Shown here piece after piece: positions 35,704 to 45,000 of a stretch of DNA of 64,000 bases. Source of the DNA: Microbispora triticiradicis (GTDB lineage: Bacteria > Actinomycetota > Actinomycetes > Streptosporangiales > Streptosporangiaceae); the NCBI GenBank assembly GCA_003260025.2, contig QFZU02000046.1, positions 25,945 through 89,944 on the forward strand, read 5' to 3'. The position numbers were made by a program, and so were the translations under genes. Under the pieces are notes generated by a model. It worked only from the letters and a program-made list of their open reading frames with translations, was not told the origin of the DNA and ran no database searches. The number at the start of each line of letters is the position of its first letter. Position 1 is the first letter of the stretch.

Positions 35704-36738
35704 TTACGTCGCCGCGCCGGGGCTCCCCAAGGGGACGGGGTCCTCCGGGGTCCAGTGCGCGAGGGCCCACTCCCGGTACTCGCCGACCTGCCGCGGCAGG
35801 TCGCGCGGTCGCCACCCCAGCCGCCGCGCCGCCCTCAGCACGCTGTAGGTCCCGTCCTTGCCCGAACGCAGCGCGGGGTCGGCGTCGACGACCGCCCACT
35901 CCGGGTCGGCGGCCGGGTCGGCGGCCAGTTCGACGCCGAACAGCTCCGCCAGGCGCGGCACCGGAACGGCGGCCCCGCCGGCCAGGTTGAACGCCGCGCT
36001 GCCGACGTCCGGCCTGGTGCACAACAGGCCGAGCGCGGCGGCGACGTCGACCGCGCTGATCCAGTCGCCGGCCGCCCGGAGCGTCCGCGGGGTCACCGCC
36101 AGCGGCGTCCCGGCGACGAGGGCCCGCGCCAGGTGGTACGGCAAGGACATCAGGGTCCGTGCGGAGGTGGGCCGCTCCATCGGGCCGAACACCTTGGTGC
36201 ACCGCACGATCGGCACGCTCATGCCGTAGAGGGCGGCGAACCGCCTGGCCACCAGTTCGGCGGTCACCTTGCTGACGCCGTACATCTCGTCCGGCTCCAG
36301 GGGTGTGTCCTCGTCCTGCGGCTCCGTCCGCCCGGAGTTCCCGGCGCCGTACACGGCCGCGCTGCTGACGTGGACGACCCGGCCGACGGAACCGGCGCGG
36401 CGGGCGGCGTCCAGGACGGCGGCGGTGCCCATGACGTTGACGTCGAGGAACCGCACGGGGTCCTCCCGCTCCCACTCGGGCACGAGGGTCACGGTGGCGC
36501 CGTGCACCACCGTCTCGGGCCGATGGCGGGCGAACAACGTGGCGAGTCGGGCGCGGTCGCGCACGTCGCAGCGCACGAAGTCCACCCGGCCGGCGACGTC
36601 CGCCAGATGTCCCGACCAGGCCTCGTCCGGTTCGCCCACGTCGAGGGCCAGCACCCGCGCCTCCTCGTGGTCCTGGAGGAAGCACCGGATGAACACGCTC
36701 ATCACGAAGCCGCAGGCTCCGGTCACCAGGACACGCAT
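35704..36738 (-). CDS. NAD-dependent epimerase/dehydratase (extended SDR)
   Basis: A 344-residue extended SDR. The Rossmann start is TGACGFVMS, so the GxxGxxG fingerprint keeps Gly7 and Gly10 but has Met13 instead of the third Gly. The active-site Ser lies in VSSAAVYG and the YxxxK pair is in MYGVSK (about 152-156). ATG 36738 has GGGGGAG upstream. It is 13 bp behind the allantoinase-like gene, hence in the same operon. Its substrate is not evident; sugar-nucleotide epimerases would be out of place here, so a catabolic dehydrogenase role is possible. Confidence 0.83.
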   Translation of the reverse strand: MRVLVTGACGFVMSVFIRCFLQDHEEARVLALDVGEPDEAWSGHLADVAGRVDFVRCDVRDRARLATLFARHRPETVVHGATVTLVPEWEREDPVRFLDVNVMGTAAVLDAARRAGSVGRVVHVSSAAVYGAGNSGRTEPQDEDTPLEPDEMYGVSKVTAELVARRFAALYGMSVPIVRCTKVFGPMERPTSARTLMSLPYHLARALVAGTPLAVTPRTLRAAGDWISAVDVAAALGLLCTRPDVGSAAFNLAGGAAVPVPRLAELFGVELAADPAADPEWAVVDADPALRSGKDGTYSVLRAARRLGWRPRDLPRQVGEYREWALAHWTPEDPVPLGSPGAAT

Positions 36739-36751
36739 CGCCCACTCCCCC

Positions 36752-37660
36752 TCACGACGCGGACGCCGGGACGGCGGGATGCGCCGCGTGCCAGTGCCGG
36801 GCGACGTCCACGCGGCGGGTGACCCACACGTCATCCGCCCCGGCGGCGTAGTCGAGGAAGCGCACCAGGTCGGCGGCCCGGCCGGGGCGGCCGGCGATGC
36901 GTGTGTGCAGCCCGACGCTCATCATCTTCGGCCGGTCGTCGCCCTCCTCGCGCAGCAGGTCGAGCGCCCGGCGCAGATAGGCGGAGAAGCTCTCCGACTG
37001 GAAGCCGTAGGTGTTGAGGTAGCGGCCGTCGTTGTTGTCCAGGGTGTACGGGACGACCAGGTGCGCGCGGCCGGCGACGTGATCCCAGTAGGGCAGGTCG
37101 TCGGCGAAGGAGTCCGAGTCGTACAGGAACCCTCCCTCCTCCACCACCAGGCGGCGGGTGTGCGGGCTCATCCGGCCGGTGTACCAGCCCTCGGGCCTGC
37201 TGCCGGTGACCCTGGTGTGCAGGTCGATCGCCCGGCGGATGTGCTCCCGCTCCAGCTCGACCGGCATCTCGGCGTAGTCGATCCAGCGCAGGCCGTGGCA
37301 GGCGATCTCCCATCCCGCCTCGCGCATCGCGGCGACCGCCTCGGGACCGCGCTCCAGGGCCTCGGCGATGCCGAACACCGTGACCGGCAACCCCCGTTCG
37401 GTGAAGAGCCGGTGCAGCCGCCAGAACCCGGCGCGGCTGCCGTACTCGTACTGCGACTCGACGTTGAGGTTGCGGATGTTGGGGAACTCCCGGGTCGGCT
37501 CCTCGGTCAGGAACGCCTCCGAGCACCGATCGCCGTGCAGGACCGAACGCTCGCCGCCCTCCTCGTAGTTGACGACGAACTGCAGGGCGACCTTCGCGTC
37601 GCCCGGCCAGCGGGCGTGCGGCGGGCGCCTGCCGTATCCCTTGAGGTCGCGTGGGTACAT
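36752..37660 (-). CDS. polysaccharide-deacetylase-family allantoinase (PuuE-like)
   Basis: A 302-residue protein with the NodB-like barrel. Its PuuE-type N-terminus (VALQFVVNYEEGGERS) and RNLNVESQYEYGSRAG segment distinguish cyclic-amide hydrolases from chitin deacetylases. His and Asp positions occur in EIACHGLRWID and YDSDSFADDLPYW. PuuE enzymes open allantoin or related cyclic ureides without the classical metal site. Together with the hydantoinase it makes two unrelated ring-opening enzymes in one island. ATG 37660 has GAGAGGTGAG upstream. Confidence 0.85.
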   Translation of the reverse strand: MYPRDLKGYGRRPPHARWPGDAKVALQFVVNYEEGGERSVLHGDRCSEAFLTEEPTREFPNIRNLNVESQYEYGSRAGFWRLHRLFTERGLPVTVFGIAEALERGPEAVAAMREAGWEIACHGLRWIDYAEMPVELEREHIRRAIDLHTRVTGSRPEGWYTGRMSPHTRRLVVEEGGFLYDSDSFADDLPYWDHVAGRAHLVVPYTLDNNDGRYLNTYGFQSESFSAYLRRALDLLREEGDDRPKMMSVGLHTRIAGRPGRAADLVRFLDYAAGADDVWVTRRVDVARHWHAAHPAVPASAS

Positions 37661-37719
37661 GGGGTTGTGCTCACCTCTCGGCGGGGGGTCGTTCGGGGTG
37701 GTTCAGGAGTCGTCAGGTC

Positions 37720-39096
37720 TCAGCAGTCGGGGACGCCGGCGGCGGGCCGGACCGGCAGGAGGGGGACCACGCCGGTGTCCGCGCCCGAGTCGGCGACCAG
37801 CGGGGCGACCAGCCGTCCGCTCTGGTAGACGGCCCGCACGTCCCACAGCCGGGAGACGTCACGGGTGGCGTCGCCGCCGACCACGAGCAGGTCGGCGAGA
37901 CGGCCGGGAGCGAGGGTGCCGACCTGGTCGGCGATGCCGCAGGCCTCGGCGGCCACCGCGGTGGCCGCGCGGATGGCCGCGAGCGGTGTCAGGCCGGCCG
38001 CCACGGCGAGTTCGATGCCGTGCTGGAGCCCGCCGAAGGCGACGTCGTACGGACCGGCGTCGCTGCTTATCGCGATGCGCGGGCCCAGGCCGTCGGCCAG
38101 CATCGACGACAGGATGCCGAGCTTCATGTCGAAGTACGCCTCGATGGCGGAGACCCGGCCCTTCTCCACGTCGCCGAGCGGGCCGCGCTCGGCCCGCCGG
38201 CGCAGGTCGACCAGCGTCTCCCAGCCGCCGGTCTGGGCGGTGAAGCTGATGAAGGTGCCCGCGTCGTGCACGGTCTGGGCGACCGCCGGGTCGTAGACCA
38301 TGCGGCCGCTGGAGGCGACGCCGCCGCCGAACTCCATCATCTCGCCCGGCACGAGGAACTCGCCGTGCTCGATGCAGTCGAGGCCGGCCTCGACGGCGTT
38401 GAGCATCGAGGACGTGGCCCGGCAGTGAGCGGTGGTCAACCGGCCGAGGCCGTGCGCCGTCTCGACGGCGACGCGCATCTCGGCGGCGGTGTAGGAGGAG
38501 TAGTAGGGGATGTTCCCGGCCGTCGCCCCGCCGGAGGCCATGATCTTGATGTGGTCGGCGCCCTCGGCCACCAGGCGGCGTACGGCCGCGCGGATCTGGT
38601 CGGCGCCGTCCGCGACCCCGTTGCACCAGTAGAAGTGCCCGTACGAATGAGTGATGGGGCGGCCGGCCAGCAGCATCCGGGGTCCTCTGACATAGCCCCG
38701 CTCGACGGCCTCCCGCACCTCGAACACGATGCGGTTGCGTCCGCCGTTGTCCCGGATCGTGGTGACTCCGGAGGCGAGATGCCGCTGCAGGTTGCTGACC
38801 GCGATGAGCGCCATCATCTCGTCCGAGTCGAGAACCTGCTGCTCGTAGGGGGTGCCGTCTCCGGTCAGCGTGATGTGGCAGTGCGCGTCGACGAGACCGG
38901 GGACGACGGTGGCGTCCCCGTAGTCGATCACGCGGGTGCCCGGACGGGCGAGGTCGCCGGCGGCGTCCGCCGCGGTGCAGACCCGCACGACGCGGTCACC
39001 CCGCATCTCGACGACCGCGTCGTGCAGGACGTCGTCGCCGAGGGCGGGATACACCCGCGCCGCCCGTAGAAAGCGCTGGTCCGAACTGGGGTCCAC
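37720..39096 (-). CDS. amidohydrolase, imidazolonepropionase/prolidase-like
   Basis: 458 residues from GTG 39096 (AAGGA upstream). Metal ligands are HxH in VDAHCHITL, Lys in GADHIKIMASGG, His in TAHCRA and in CIEHGEF, and Asp in ISSDAGPYD. This subgroup of amidohydrolases covers imidazolonepropionases and Xaa-Pro or Xaa-Arg dipeptidases; the lysine-containing site fits the latter. It is the first gene of the long leftward catabolic operon, preceded by a TCAAATGTGA operator-like site 34 bases upstream. Confidence 0.83.
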   Translation of the reverse strand: MDPSSDQRFLRAARVYPALGDDVLHDAVVEMRGDRVVRVCTAADAAGDLARPGTRVIDYGDATVVPGLVDAHCHITLTGDGTPYEQQVLDSDEMMALIAVSNLQRHLASGVTTIRDNGGRNRIVFEVREAVERGYVRGPRMLLAGRPITHSYGHFYWCNGVADGADQIRAAVRRLVAEGADHIKIMASGGATAGNIPYYSSYTAAEMRVAVETAHGLGRLTTAHCRATSSMLNAVEAGLDCIEHGEFLVPGEMMEFGGGVASSGRMVYDPAVAQTVHDAGTFISFTAQTGGWETLVDLRRRAERGPLGDVEKGRVSAIEAYFDMKLGILSSMLADGLGPRIAISSDAGPYDVAFGGLQHGIELAVAAGLTPLAAIRAATAVAAEACGIADQVGTLAPGRLADLLVVGGDATRDVSRLWDVRAVYQSGRLVAPLVADSGADTGVVPLLPVRPAAGVPDC

Positions 39097-39129
39097 TGGA
39101 GTCCTTTCCTGCCGGGCGGCTCACGTTCC

Positions 39130-39334
39130 TCAAATGTGACAGAGCTCTTCCAGAGTTGTCTAGGGGTCGCCGGTCGTTCACATCGATTTCACACGGGCCA
39201 CCGGCGCCATCGCAGGGCGGCCTCGCACGACGGCACAGGATGGGGGCTGTGTTATCAAACTTTGACGCCTCGAAGCCTGGACATCCGGCAGGGGTGGCGG
39301 CATATTGTCACCCCCGAAGCTCGGTCAAAGTTGA
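39130..39334. promoter_or_regulatory. divergent control region with three TCAAA-type sites
   Basis: Between the leftward operon and the SDR gene lie TCAAATGTGA (39130-39139), TCAAACTTTGA (39255-39265) and the palindrome TCAAAGTTGA (39325-39334). The first matches the site upstream of the FCD regulator B, and the palindrome resembles that at 19075. This is the best candidate for the operator array of the FCD regulators. Confidence 0.5.
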
Positions 39335-39397
39335 CGTACATTTACACGATCTGACAGATGCCCGAACATGCCGGGGATCCGGGAGAGAGGAAGCACG

Positions 39398-40120
39398 ATG
39401 CCTGGAACCGTCCTGGTGACCGGAGCCGCGTCGGGAATCGGCGCCGCGACCGCGATACGGCTGCACGAACGCGGCTGGCGGGTGTGGGCGGCCGATCTCG
39501 ACGAACAGGGCCTGGGCAGGCTCGGTCCCGAGGTCGTCAGCCGGGTGATGGACGTGACCGACGAGGTCGCCGTCGAGTCACTGCTCCACGATGTGGAGGA
39601 GGCCGAAGGACGCCTCGACGGGGTCGCGGCCTGCGCGGGGATCAGCTATACCGCCCCGGCCCCCGAGACTCCCCCGCGGACGTTCGACGAGGTGCTCAAC
39701 GTCAACCTGCGCGCCGTCTTCGTGCTGGCCCGGGCGGCCCTGCCGCTGCTCGCCCGCTCCTCCGGCCCTTCGTTCGTGGCGGTCGCGTCCGAACTCGGCA
39801 CGGTCGGCGCTCCCGGGCTGAGCGCGTACAGCTCGTCGAAGGCGGCGGTCATCAACCTCATGCGCGTCCTCGCGCTGGAGAACGCCGCGCAGGGCATCCG
39901 CTTCAACGCCGTGGCGCCGGGCGGCACGAGGACACCCATGCTGGAGCGGGAGCAGGCGCGCCTCGGCAGGACGCTCGCGGACTCGGCGGCGAACATTCCA
40001 CTCGGCCGGCTGGCGGAGCCCGCCGAGATCGCATCGGTCGTCGAGTTCGTGCTCTCGTCCGACTCCTCGTTCATGACGGGCAGCGTTCTGGTCGCCGACG
40101 GCGGCTACACGGCCAGGTGA
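39398..40120 (+). CDS. short-chain dehydrogenase/reductase
   Basis: A 240-residue classical SDR with the cofactor motif TGAASGIG (residues 8-15) and an Asp at the end of strand 2 (AADLDE) that favours NAD. The NNAG-like segment is altered to ACAGIS, and the active site is YxxxK in AYSSSKAA (about 143-147). ATG 39398 has GAGAGGAAG upstream. It is transcribed away from the large catabolic operon from the same control region. It probably oxidises or reduces a pathway alcohol or ketone. Confidence 0.88.
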   Translation: MPGTVLVTGAASGIGAATAIRLHERGWRVWAADLDEQGLGRLGPEVVSRVMDVTDEVAVESLLHDVEEAEGRLDGVAACAGISYTAPAPETPPRTFDEVLNVNLRAVFVLARAALPLLARSSGPSFVAVASELGTVGAPGLSAYSSSKAAVINLMRVLALENAAQGIRFNAVAPGGTRTPMLEREQARLGRTLADSAANIPLGRLAEPAEIASVVEFVLSSDSSFMTGSVLVADGGYTAR

Positions 40121-40135
40121 GCCGGGTGACCCGGT

Positions 40136-40819
40136 TCAGGATTCGCGGGTGCGGAGGTAGGCGTCCAGGCCCGCGGCGCCCCTGAGCATGGCGCGGCCCC
40201 GGGCCGACAGCCGGGCCTGCCAGTCCCGCAGGGCCGACTCCAGCGGGGCGACGCCCCCGGCGGAGCGGACCTGGGCGATCAGCGGGGCGATCTGCTCCAG
40301 CAGGTAGCCACCCCGCCGGAGCTGGTGGGCCAGCCGGGCGTCCCGTACGTCGTCGGCGCCGTAGACCCGGTAGCCCGTCCCCGGGTCGCGGCGCGGCCGG
40401 ACCAGCCCGGCGTTCTCCCATTTGCGCAGGGTGGCCGGGCGGAGGCCGAGCCTGCGCGCCAGCGGGCCGATGAACGTGTCGCCGCGCTCCTGCGGCACGG
40501 GCGCGAGGTCGCGGAGCGCGGCCTCGACGGCCTCCAGGGTGCGGCGGTCGTCGAGGAGCCGGGCGTGGCTCTCGTCGACGATCCGCAGCGCGTCCTCGGT
40601 GGCGCCCCGGTTGACCGCCTGCATGATCGACGTGGCCGTCTGGTGACCGTGCCCGGGCACGAGGGCGAGGAACGCGCGCAGCGCCTGCGCGTGCAGCGTC
40701 GTGTAGACGCGGTAGCCGGAGGCGGTGCGTCCGGCGGCGGGCAGGATGCCGGCGTCCTCGTAGTTCCTGATCGCCTGGGTGGACAGGCCGTGCTCACGCG
40801 CCAGGTCCACCGGCCTCAT
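40136..40819 (-). CDS. transcriptional regulator with two MerR-type DNA-binding domains
   Basis: A 227-residue protein with two MerR winged helices: residues about 3-70 (LAREHGLSTQAIRNYEDAGILP) and about 118-190 (LARRLGLRPATLRKWENAGLVRP). Helices between and after them could form the dimer interface or ligand pocket. This tandem form matches the TioE-like group known from actinomycete resistance and biosynthesis clusters. It is divergent from the erythromycin-esterase-like gene and most likely controls it. Confidence 0.82.
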   Translation of the reverse strand: MRPVDLAREHGLSTQAIRNYEDAGILPAAGRTASGYRVYTTLHAQALRAFLALVPGHGHQTATSIMQAVNRGATEDALRIVDESHARLLDDRRTLEAVEAALRDLAPVPQERGDTFIGPLARRLGLRPATLRKWENAGLVRPRRDPGTGYRVYGADDVRDARLAHQLRRGGYLLEQIAPLIAQVRSAGGVAPLESALRDWQARLSARGRAMLRGAAGLDAYLRTRES

Positions 40820-40910
40820 GGATACATCACCGATTGAAGGTCCATCATGAAGAGAGCGGGGTGCGATCGGGAAAAGTTTACACCGAGAGTTCAACGATAC
40901 CGTCGAAGGC

Positions 40911-42062
40911 ATGGATATCAAGGACACGGCCCGGCCGCTCGACGGCGCGGGCGTCTCGGCGTTCCTCCGGTCGCTGCCGGCGGAACCCCTGCTGCTCGGG
41001 CTCGGCGAGGCCAGGCATTTCGTGGACGAGCTGGGCGAGGTGCGCAACGAGGTCTTCCGGCATCTGGTCGAGCACGAGGGCTACCGGTCGTTCGCCATCG
41101 AGAGCGACTGTCTCATGGGCCTGGTGGTGGACGACTACGTCAGGACGGGCGCGGGCAGTCTCGACGAGGTCATGGAACGCGGCTTCAGCCACGGCTTCGG
41201 CGCGGCACCGGCCAACCGCGAGCTCGTCCGCTGGATGCGCGCGTACAACGAGGAGCACGACGAGAGGCTCCGGTTCTTCGGGTTCGACGGCCCGCTCGAG
41301 TACTGGGCGGCGAGCCCGCGCCAGGCGCTCACCGCCCTCCACGGCCTCCTCGACTGCCCGCTCCCCTGCACCCCCGAAACCCTGGACGAGCTTCTCGGCC
41401 CGGACGACCGGTGGTCGGACGAGGCCACGGCCAGGGATCCGGCCCGGTCGATCGGCCGGTCTGCCGAGGCCCGGCGGCTGCGGCTGATCGCCGACGACCT
41501 GGTGGCGTTGCTCGCCACGCAGGTTCCGCGGCTGAGCGCGGAGGACAGGGAGCGGGCGGCACTGTACGGGCGCACGGCCGTCGGCCTGCTCCGCTACCAC
41601 CACTGGATGGCCGACGCGTCCCCGGCTCGGTGGACCCGGCTGTCGGCCCAGCGGGACGCGATGATGGCCGCGAACCTGCGGGCCGTCGCCGGGCACGGCC
41701 CGGCCCTGGTCTTCGGCCACAACCTCCACCTGCAGCGGAACAAGAGCGCCATGCCGTTCGGCGACCAGACGCTGGAGTGGTGGAGCGCCGGAGCGATCAC
41801 CGGAGCGCACCTCGGCGACCGGTACGCCTTCCTCGCCTCGGCCCTCGGCACGACCGGTGACGACACCCCGCCCCCGGACACCGTCGAGGGCGTCCTGTCC
41901 ACGCTCCCGTGGGACCGCGCCCTGGTCGACGCCCGCCGCCTGGCCCAGGCCGTCACCGAACCCACCCCGCGCGTCTCGGAGGATTTCCGCTACTTCCCGC
42001 TCGACCCGGCCCGGCTCGACACGATCGACGGGGTCGTCTTCCTCAAGCGGGCCCTGGTGTGA
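40911..42062 (+). CDS. erythromycin esterase-like protein
   Basis: A 383-residue protein of the EreA/EreB/succinoglycan-biosynthesis fold. The GLGEARHFVDE segment (about 26-36) carries the family's catalytic Glu/His. An IESD acid box follows, and GHNLHLQRNK in the C-terminal half has the conserved His residues. True macrolide esterases hydrolyse the lactone ring, but many homologues have other unknown substrates. Its pairing with a double-MerR regulator resembles an inducible resistance unit, which is inference. The 3' end overlaps the SARP gene by 20 bp. Confidence 0.83.
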   Translation: MDIKDTARPLDGAGVSAFLRSLPAEPLLLGLGEARHFVDELGEVRNEVFRHLVEHEGYRSFAIESDCLMGLVVDDYVRTGAGSLDEVMERGFSHGFGAAPANRELVRWMRAYNEEHDERLRFFGFDGPLEYWAASPRQALTALHGLLDCPLPCTPETLDELLGPDDRWSDEATARDPARSIGRSAEARRLRLIADDLVALLATQVPRLSAEDRERAALYGRTAVGLLRYHHWMADASPARWTRLSAQRDAMMAANLRAVAGHGPALVFGHNLHLQRNKSAMPFGDQTLEWWSAGAITGAHLGDRYAFLASALGTTGDDTPPPDTVEGVLSTLPWDRALVDARRLAQAVTEPTPRVSEDFRYFPLDPARLDTIDGVVFLKRALV

Positions 42063-45000
42063 GCGTGCGCCGTACATGAAGTGACGCCGAGTTCGCGTCC
42101 AGCTCCCAGCCTTTCGCGTAGGCCGCCGCGAACTTCTCCCCGCCCAGCGTGGCCCGGCTCCGGCGGCTGAGCTCACGGACCTGCGGATCGGTGTGGTCGT
42201 GCGCTCCCCGCAGCCGGGCGGCGGCCCCGAGCAGTACGGCCGACTCGTGGTGCAGCCCGCGCGTCCCGGCGAGGGCGGCCGCGTTCACCGTCACCAGCGA
42301 CAGGATCGGCAGTTCCCGGGTCGCCAGCGCGGCCGCGTACGCCTCCCGCAGCGCCTTCTCCACGCCGGACAGGTCGCCGAGCGCGAGGCAGAGCGCGGCC
42401 CGCGCGCTGCCGGCCAGCGTCCGGGCGTGGCCGGAGGGGAACGCGGAATCGTCGAGCAGGCGCCGCTCGGCGTCGTCGAGCAGGTCGGCCGCCCCGGACA
42501 GGTCGCCGAGCCGCACCCGCACGTCCGCCTCCCGCGCGTCGACCAGGACCAGCATCTCCGCCGACGACGCGTGCAGCGCACGCTCGCGGGCGGAGCCGAT
42601 CAACGCCATCGCCCGGTCGGTGTCGCCGCGCCGGATGTGCATGTCGATCCAGCGCAGGTCGCTGTAGAGCTGGTCGCCGAGGCTGAGCGAGCCGAACTCG
42701 CCCGCCAGCACCCGGGCCTCGCGCAGGTCGGCCAGCGCGCCGTCGAGGTCGTCGTATCGCCGCAGCCAAGCGCGCATCGGCAAGGTGGCGGCCTGGCCCC
42801 ACCGGTCACCGGCCTGCCGGAAGCGGGCCAGGGCGGCCGTCACGTGGACACGCGTCCGGTCGAGCGCGCCCGCGTTCTCGGCGATCTCGGCCAGGAACAT
42901 GTGGGCCAGCCCGGACAGCCACACGTCGTCGCCGTCCGCCAGACGCTGGAAGATCGTTAGCGCGGCCTGCTCCTCCCGCAGGAAGAGCAGGATCGGGCCG
43001 AACACGCGGTAGTGGCTCGGCAGCTCCGGATGCGCGAGCAGCCGTTCTGCCAGCTCGCGCATCTCCGCCCGGTCGTCGGCGGCCTCCCGGGCGGTGATCC
43101 CCGACAGGATGTCCGCCCGGTTGAGCAGGTGGACGGCTCGGGCGCAGTCGCGCTCGGGCGCCGGCCCGCCGCCGGGCACCGCCAGGACCTCGTCCAGCCA
43201 GTAGGCGGCGTCGGAGTGGCGGCCGGACATCTGCCAGTACCAGATCAGGGTCAGGGCGAGGGTGGTCGCGCCGGGAGAGTCGCCGGCGGCGCACAGGTGG
43301 CGCAGCGCGGCGAGCGCATTGTCGTACTCTGCGCCGATGGCCCGCATGGCGGTCAGCTGGCCGGGCCCGCGCAGCCGGGAGTCGTGGCGGGCCATCAGCT
43401 CGGTGAAGTGGGCGGCGGCCAGGCCGCGGGCCGTGCCGAGGTCGCCGGTGCCGGCCAGGCGGTCGGCGCCGTACTCGCGGATGGTCTCGAGCATCCGGTA
43501 GCGCCCGGCGCCGGGCGCGAGCTGCAGCAGCGACCGGTCGACGAGGGCGGCGAGCAGTTCGGGCATCTCCCCGGTGGGCACGGTGGTGCCGGAGCAGACG
43601 GCGGTGGCGGAGGCGAGCGTGACGCCGCCGGGCAGGACGGAGATCCGTTCCGCCACGGTGCGTTCGTGCTCGTCGAGCAGCTCCCAGCTCCAGGCGATGA
43701 CCGCGCGCAGGGTGCGGTGGCGGGGTGGTGCGGTACGGCTGCCGGTGGTGAGCAGCCGGAACCGGTCGGAGAGCCCGTCGGCCAGGTCGGGCAGTGACAG
43801 CGTCCGCAGCCGGGCGGCGGCCAGTTCGAGGGCCAGCGGCATGCCGTCCAGACCGTGCACCACGCGCACTATGTCGGGCAGCGTGATCTCGTCGACGTCG
43901 AAACCGGGCCGCACGGCGGCGGCCCGCTCGGTGAACAGGCGCACCGAGGCCGCGCTTCGGGCCGCTTCGACGCCGTCGTCCGGGCCGGGCAGCGCGAGCG
44001 GGGCCAGCGGCACGAGCGCCTCGCCGTCGACCGCGAGCGGTTCCCGGCTGGTGGCGAGCACGCGCAGCCCGGGGCAGCGGGGCAGCAGCGCCGCGACCAG
44101 GTGGGCCACGGCGCCGATCAGGTGCTCGCAGTTGTCGGCCAGCAGCAGGATCTCCCGGCCGCCGAGCTCGCCGGCGAGGACGTCCAGCTCGTCTCCCTCC
44201 ACCCGCTTGCGGTCGGCGAGCATCGCGCCGCCCCGCGACCCGATCCCGGCGAGCACGGCCGCGGCGAGCTCCGCCGGCTCGGTGACGGACGCGAGGTCGA
44301 TGAGCCAGGTGCCGTCGCGGTACTCGTGGCGGTGGCGGCGGGCGGCCTCCAGAGCGAGCCGGGTCTTCCCCACGCCACCGGGGCCGAGGACGGTGACCAG
44401 GCGCCCGGTGGTGAGCAGGCCCCGGATACGCGTGAGGTCGTCGTCGCGGCCGACGAAGCTGGTCAGAGGCTCGGGCAGGGCGGCCGGCCGGATCCGGCCG
44501 GGCTCCGAGACCCCCTGGCTGCGCAGCAGGCGCAGATGGCGTTCCCGCAGGGCGGTGCCCGGGTCGGCGCCGAGTACGTCGGCCAGGTCCCGGCGGACCC
44601 GCTCGTAGACGGCCAGCGCCTCGGCCTGACGCCCCTGAGCGGCGAGCGCGTCCATCAGCAGCGCGGCCGCCCGCTCGTGGACCGTGTGCTCGTGGACTGT
44701 GTGCTCGGCCAGCAGCCTGGTCAGCCGCGCGGCGGCCACGTCGGCCCGCCCCAGCGACAACTCGGCGTCGGCGAGGTCGGCGACCGCCTCGATCGACACC
44801 TGTGCCAGCCGTGTCGCGACGGTGGGCGCGACCGCGGCGACGACCGCGGGTTCGGCACCTGGGTGATCGCCCCACAACGCCAGGGCCTCGGCGAGCGCGG
44901 CGATCGCCGCCTCCGGGTCACCTGCCCGCAGCCTCTCCCGACCGGCGGCGGTGAGCTGCTCGAAGCGCAGCGCGTCCACGTCGGCCGCGTCCACCGCCAG

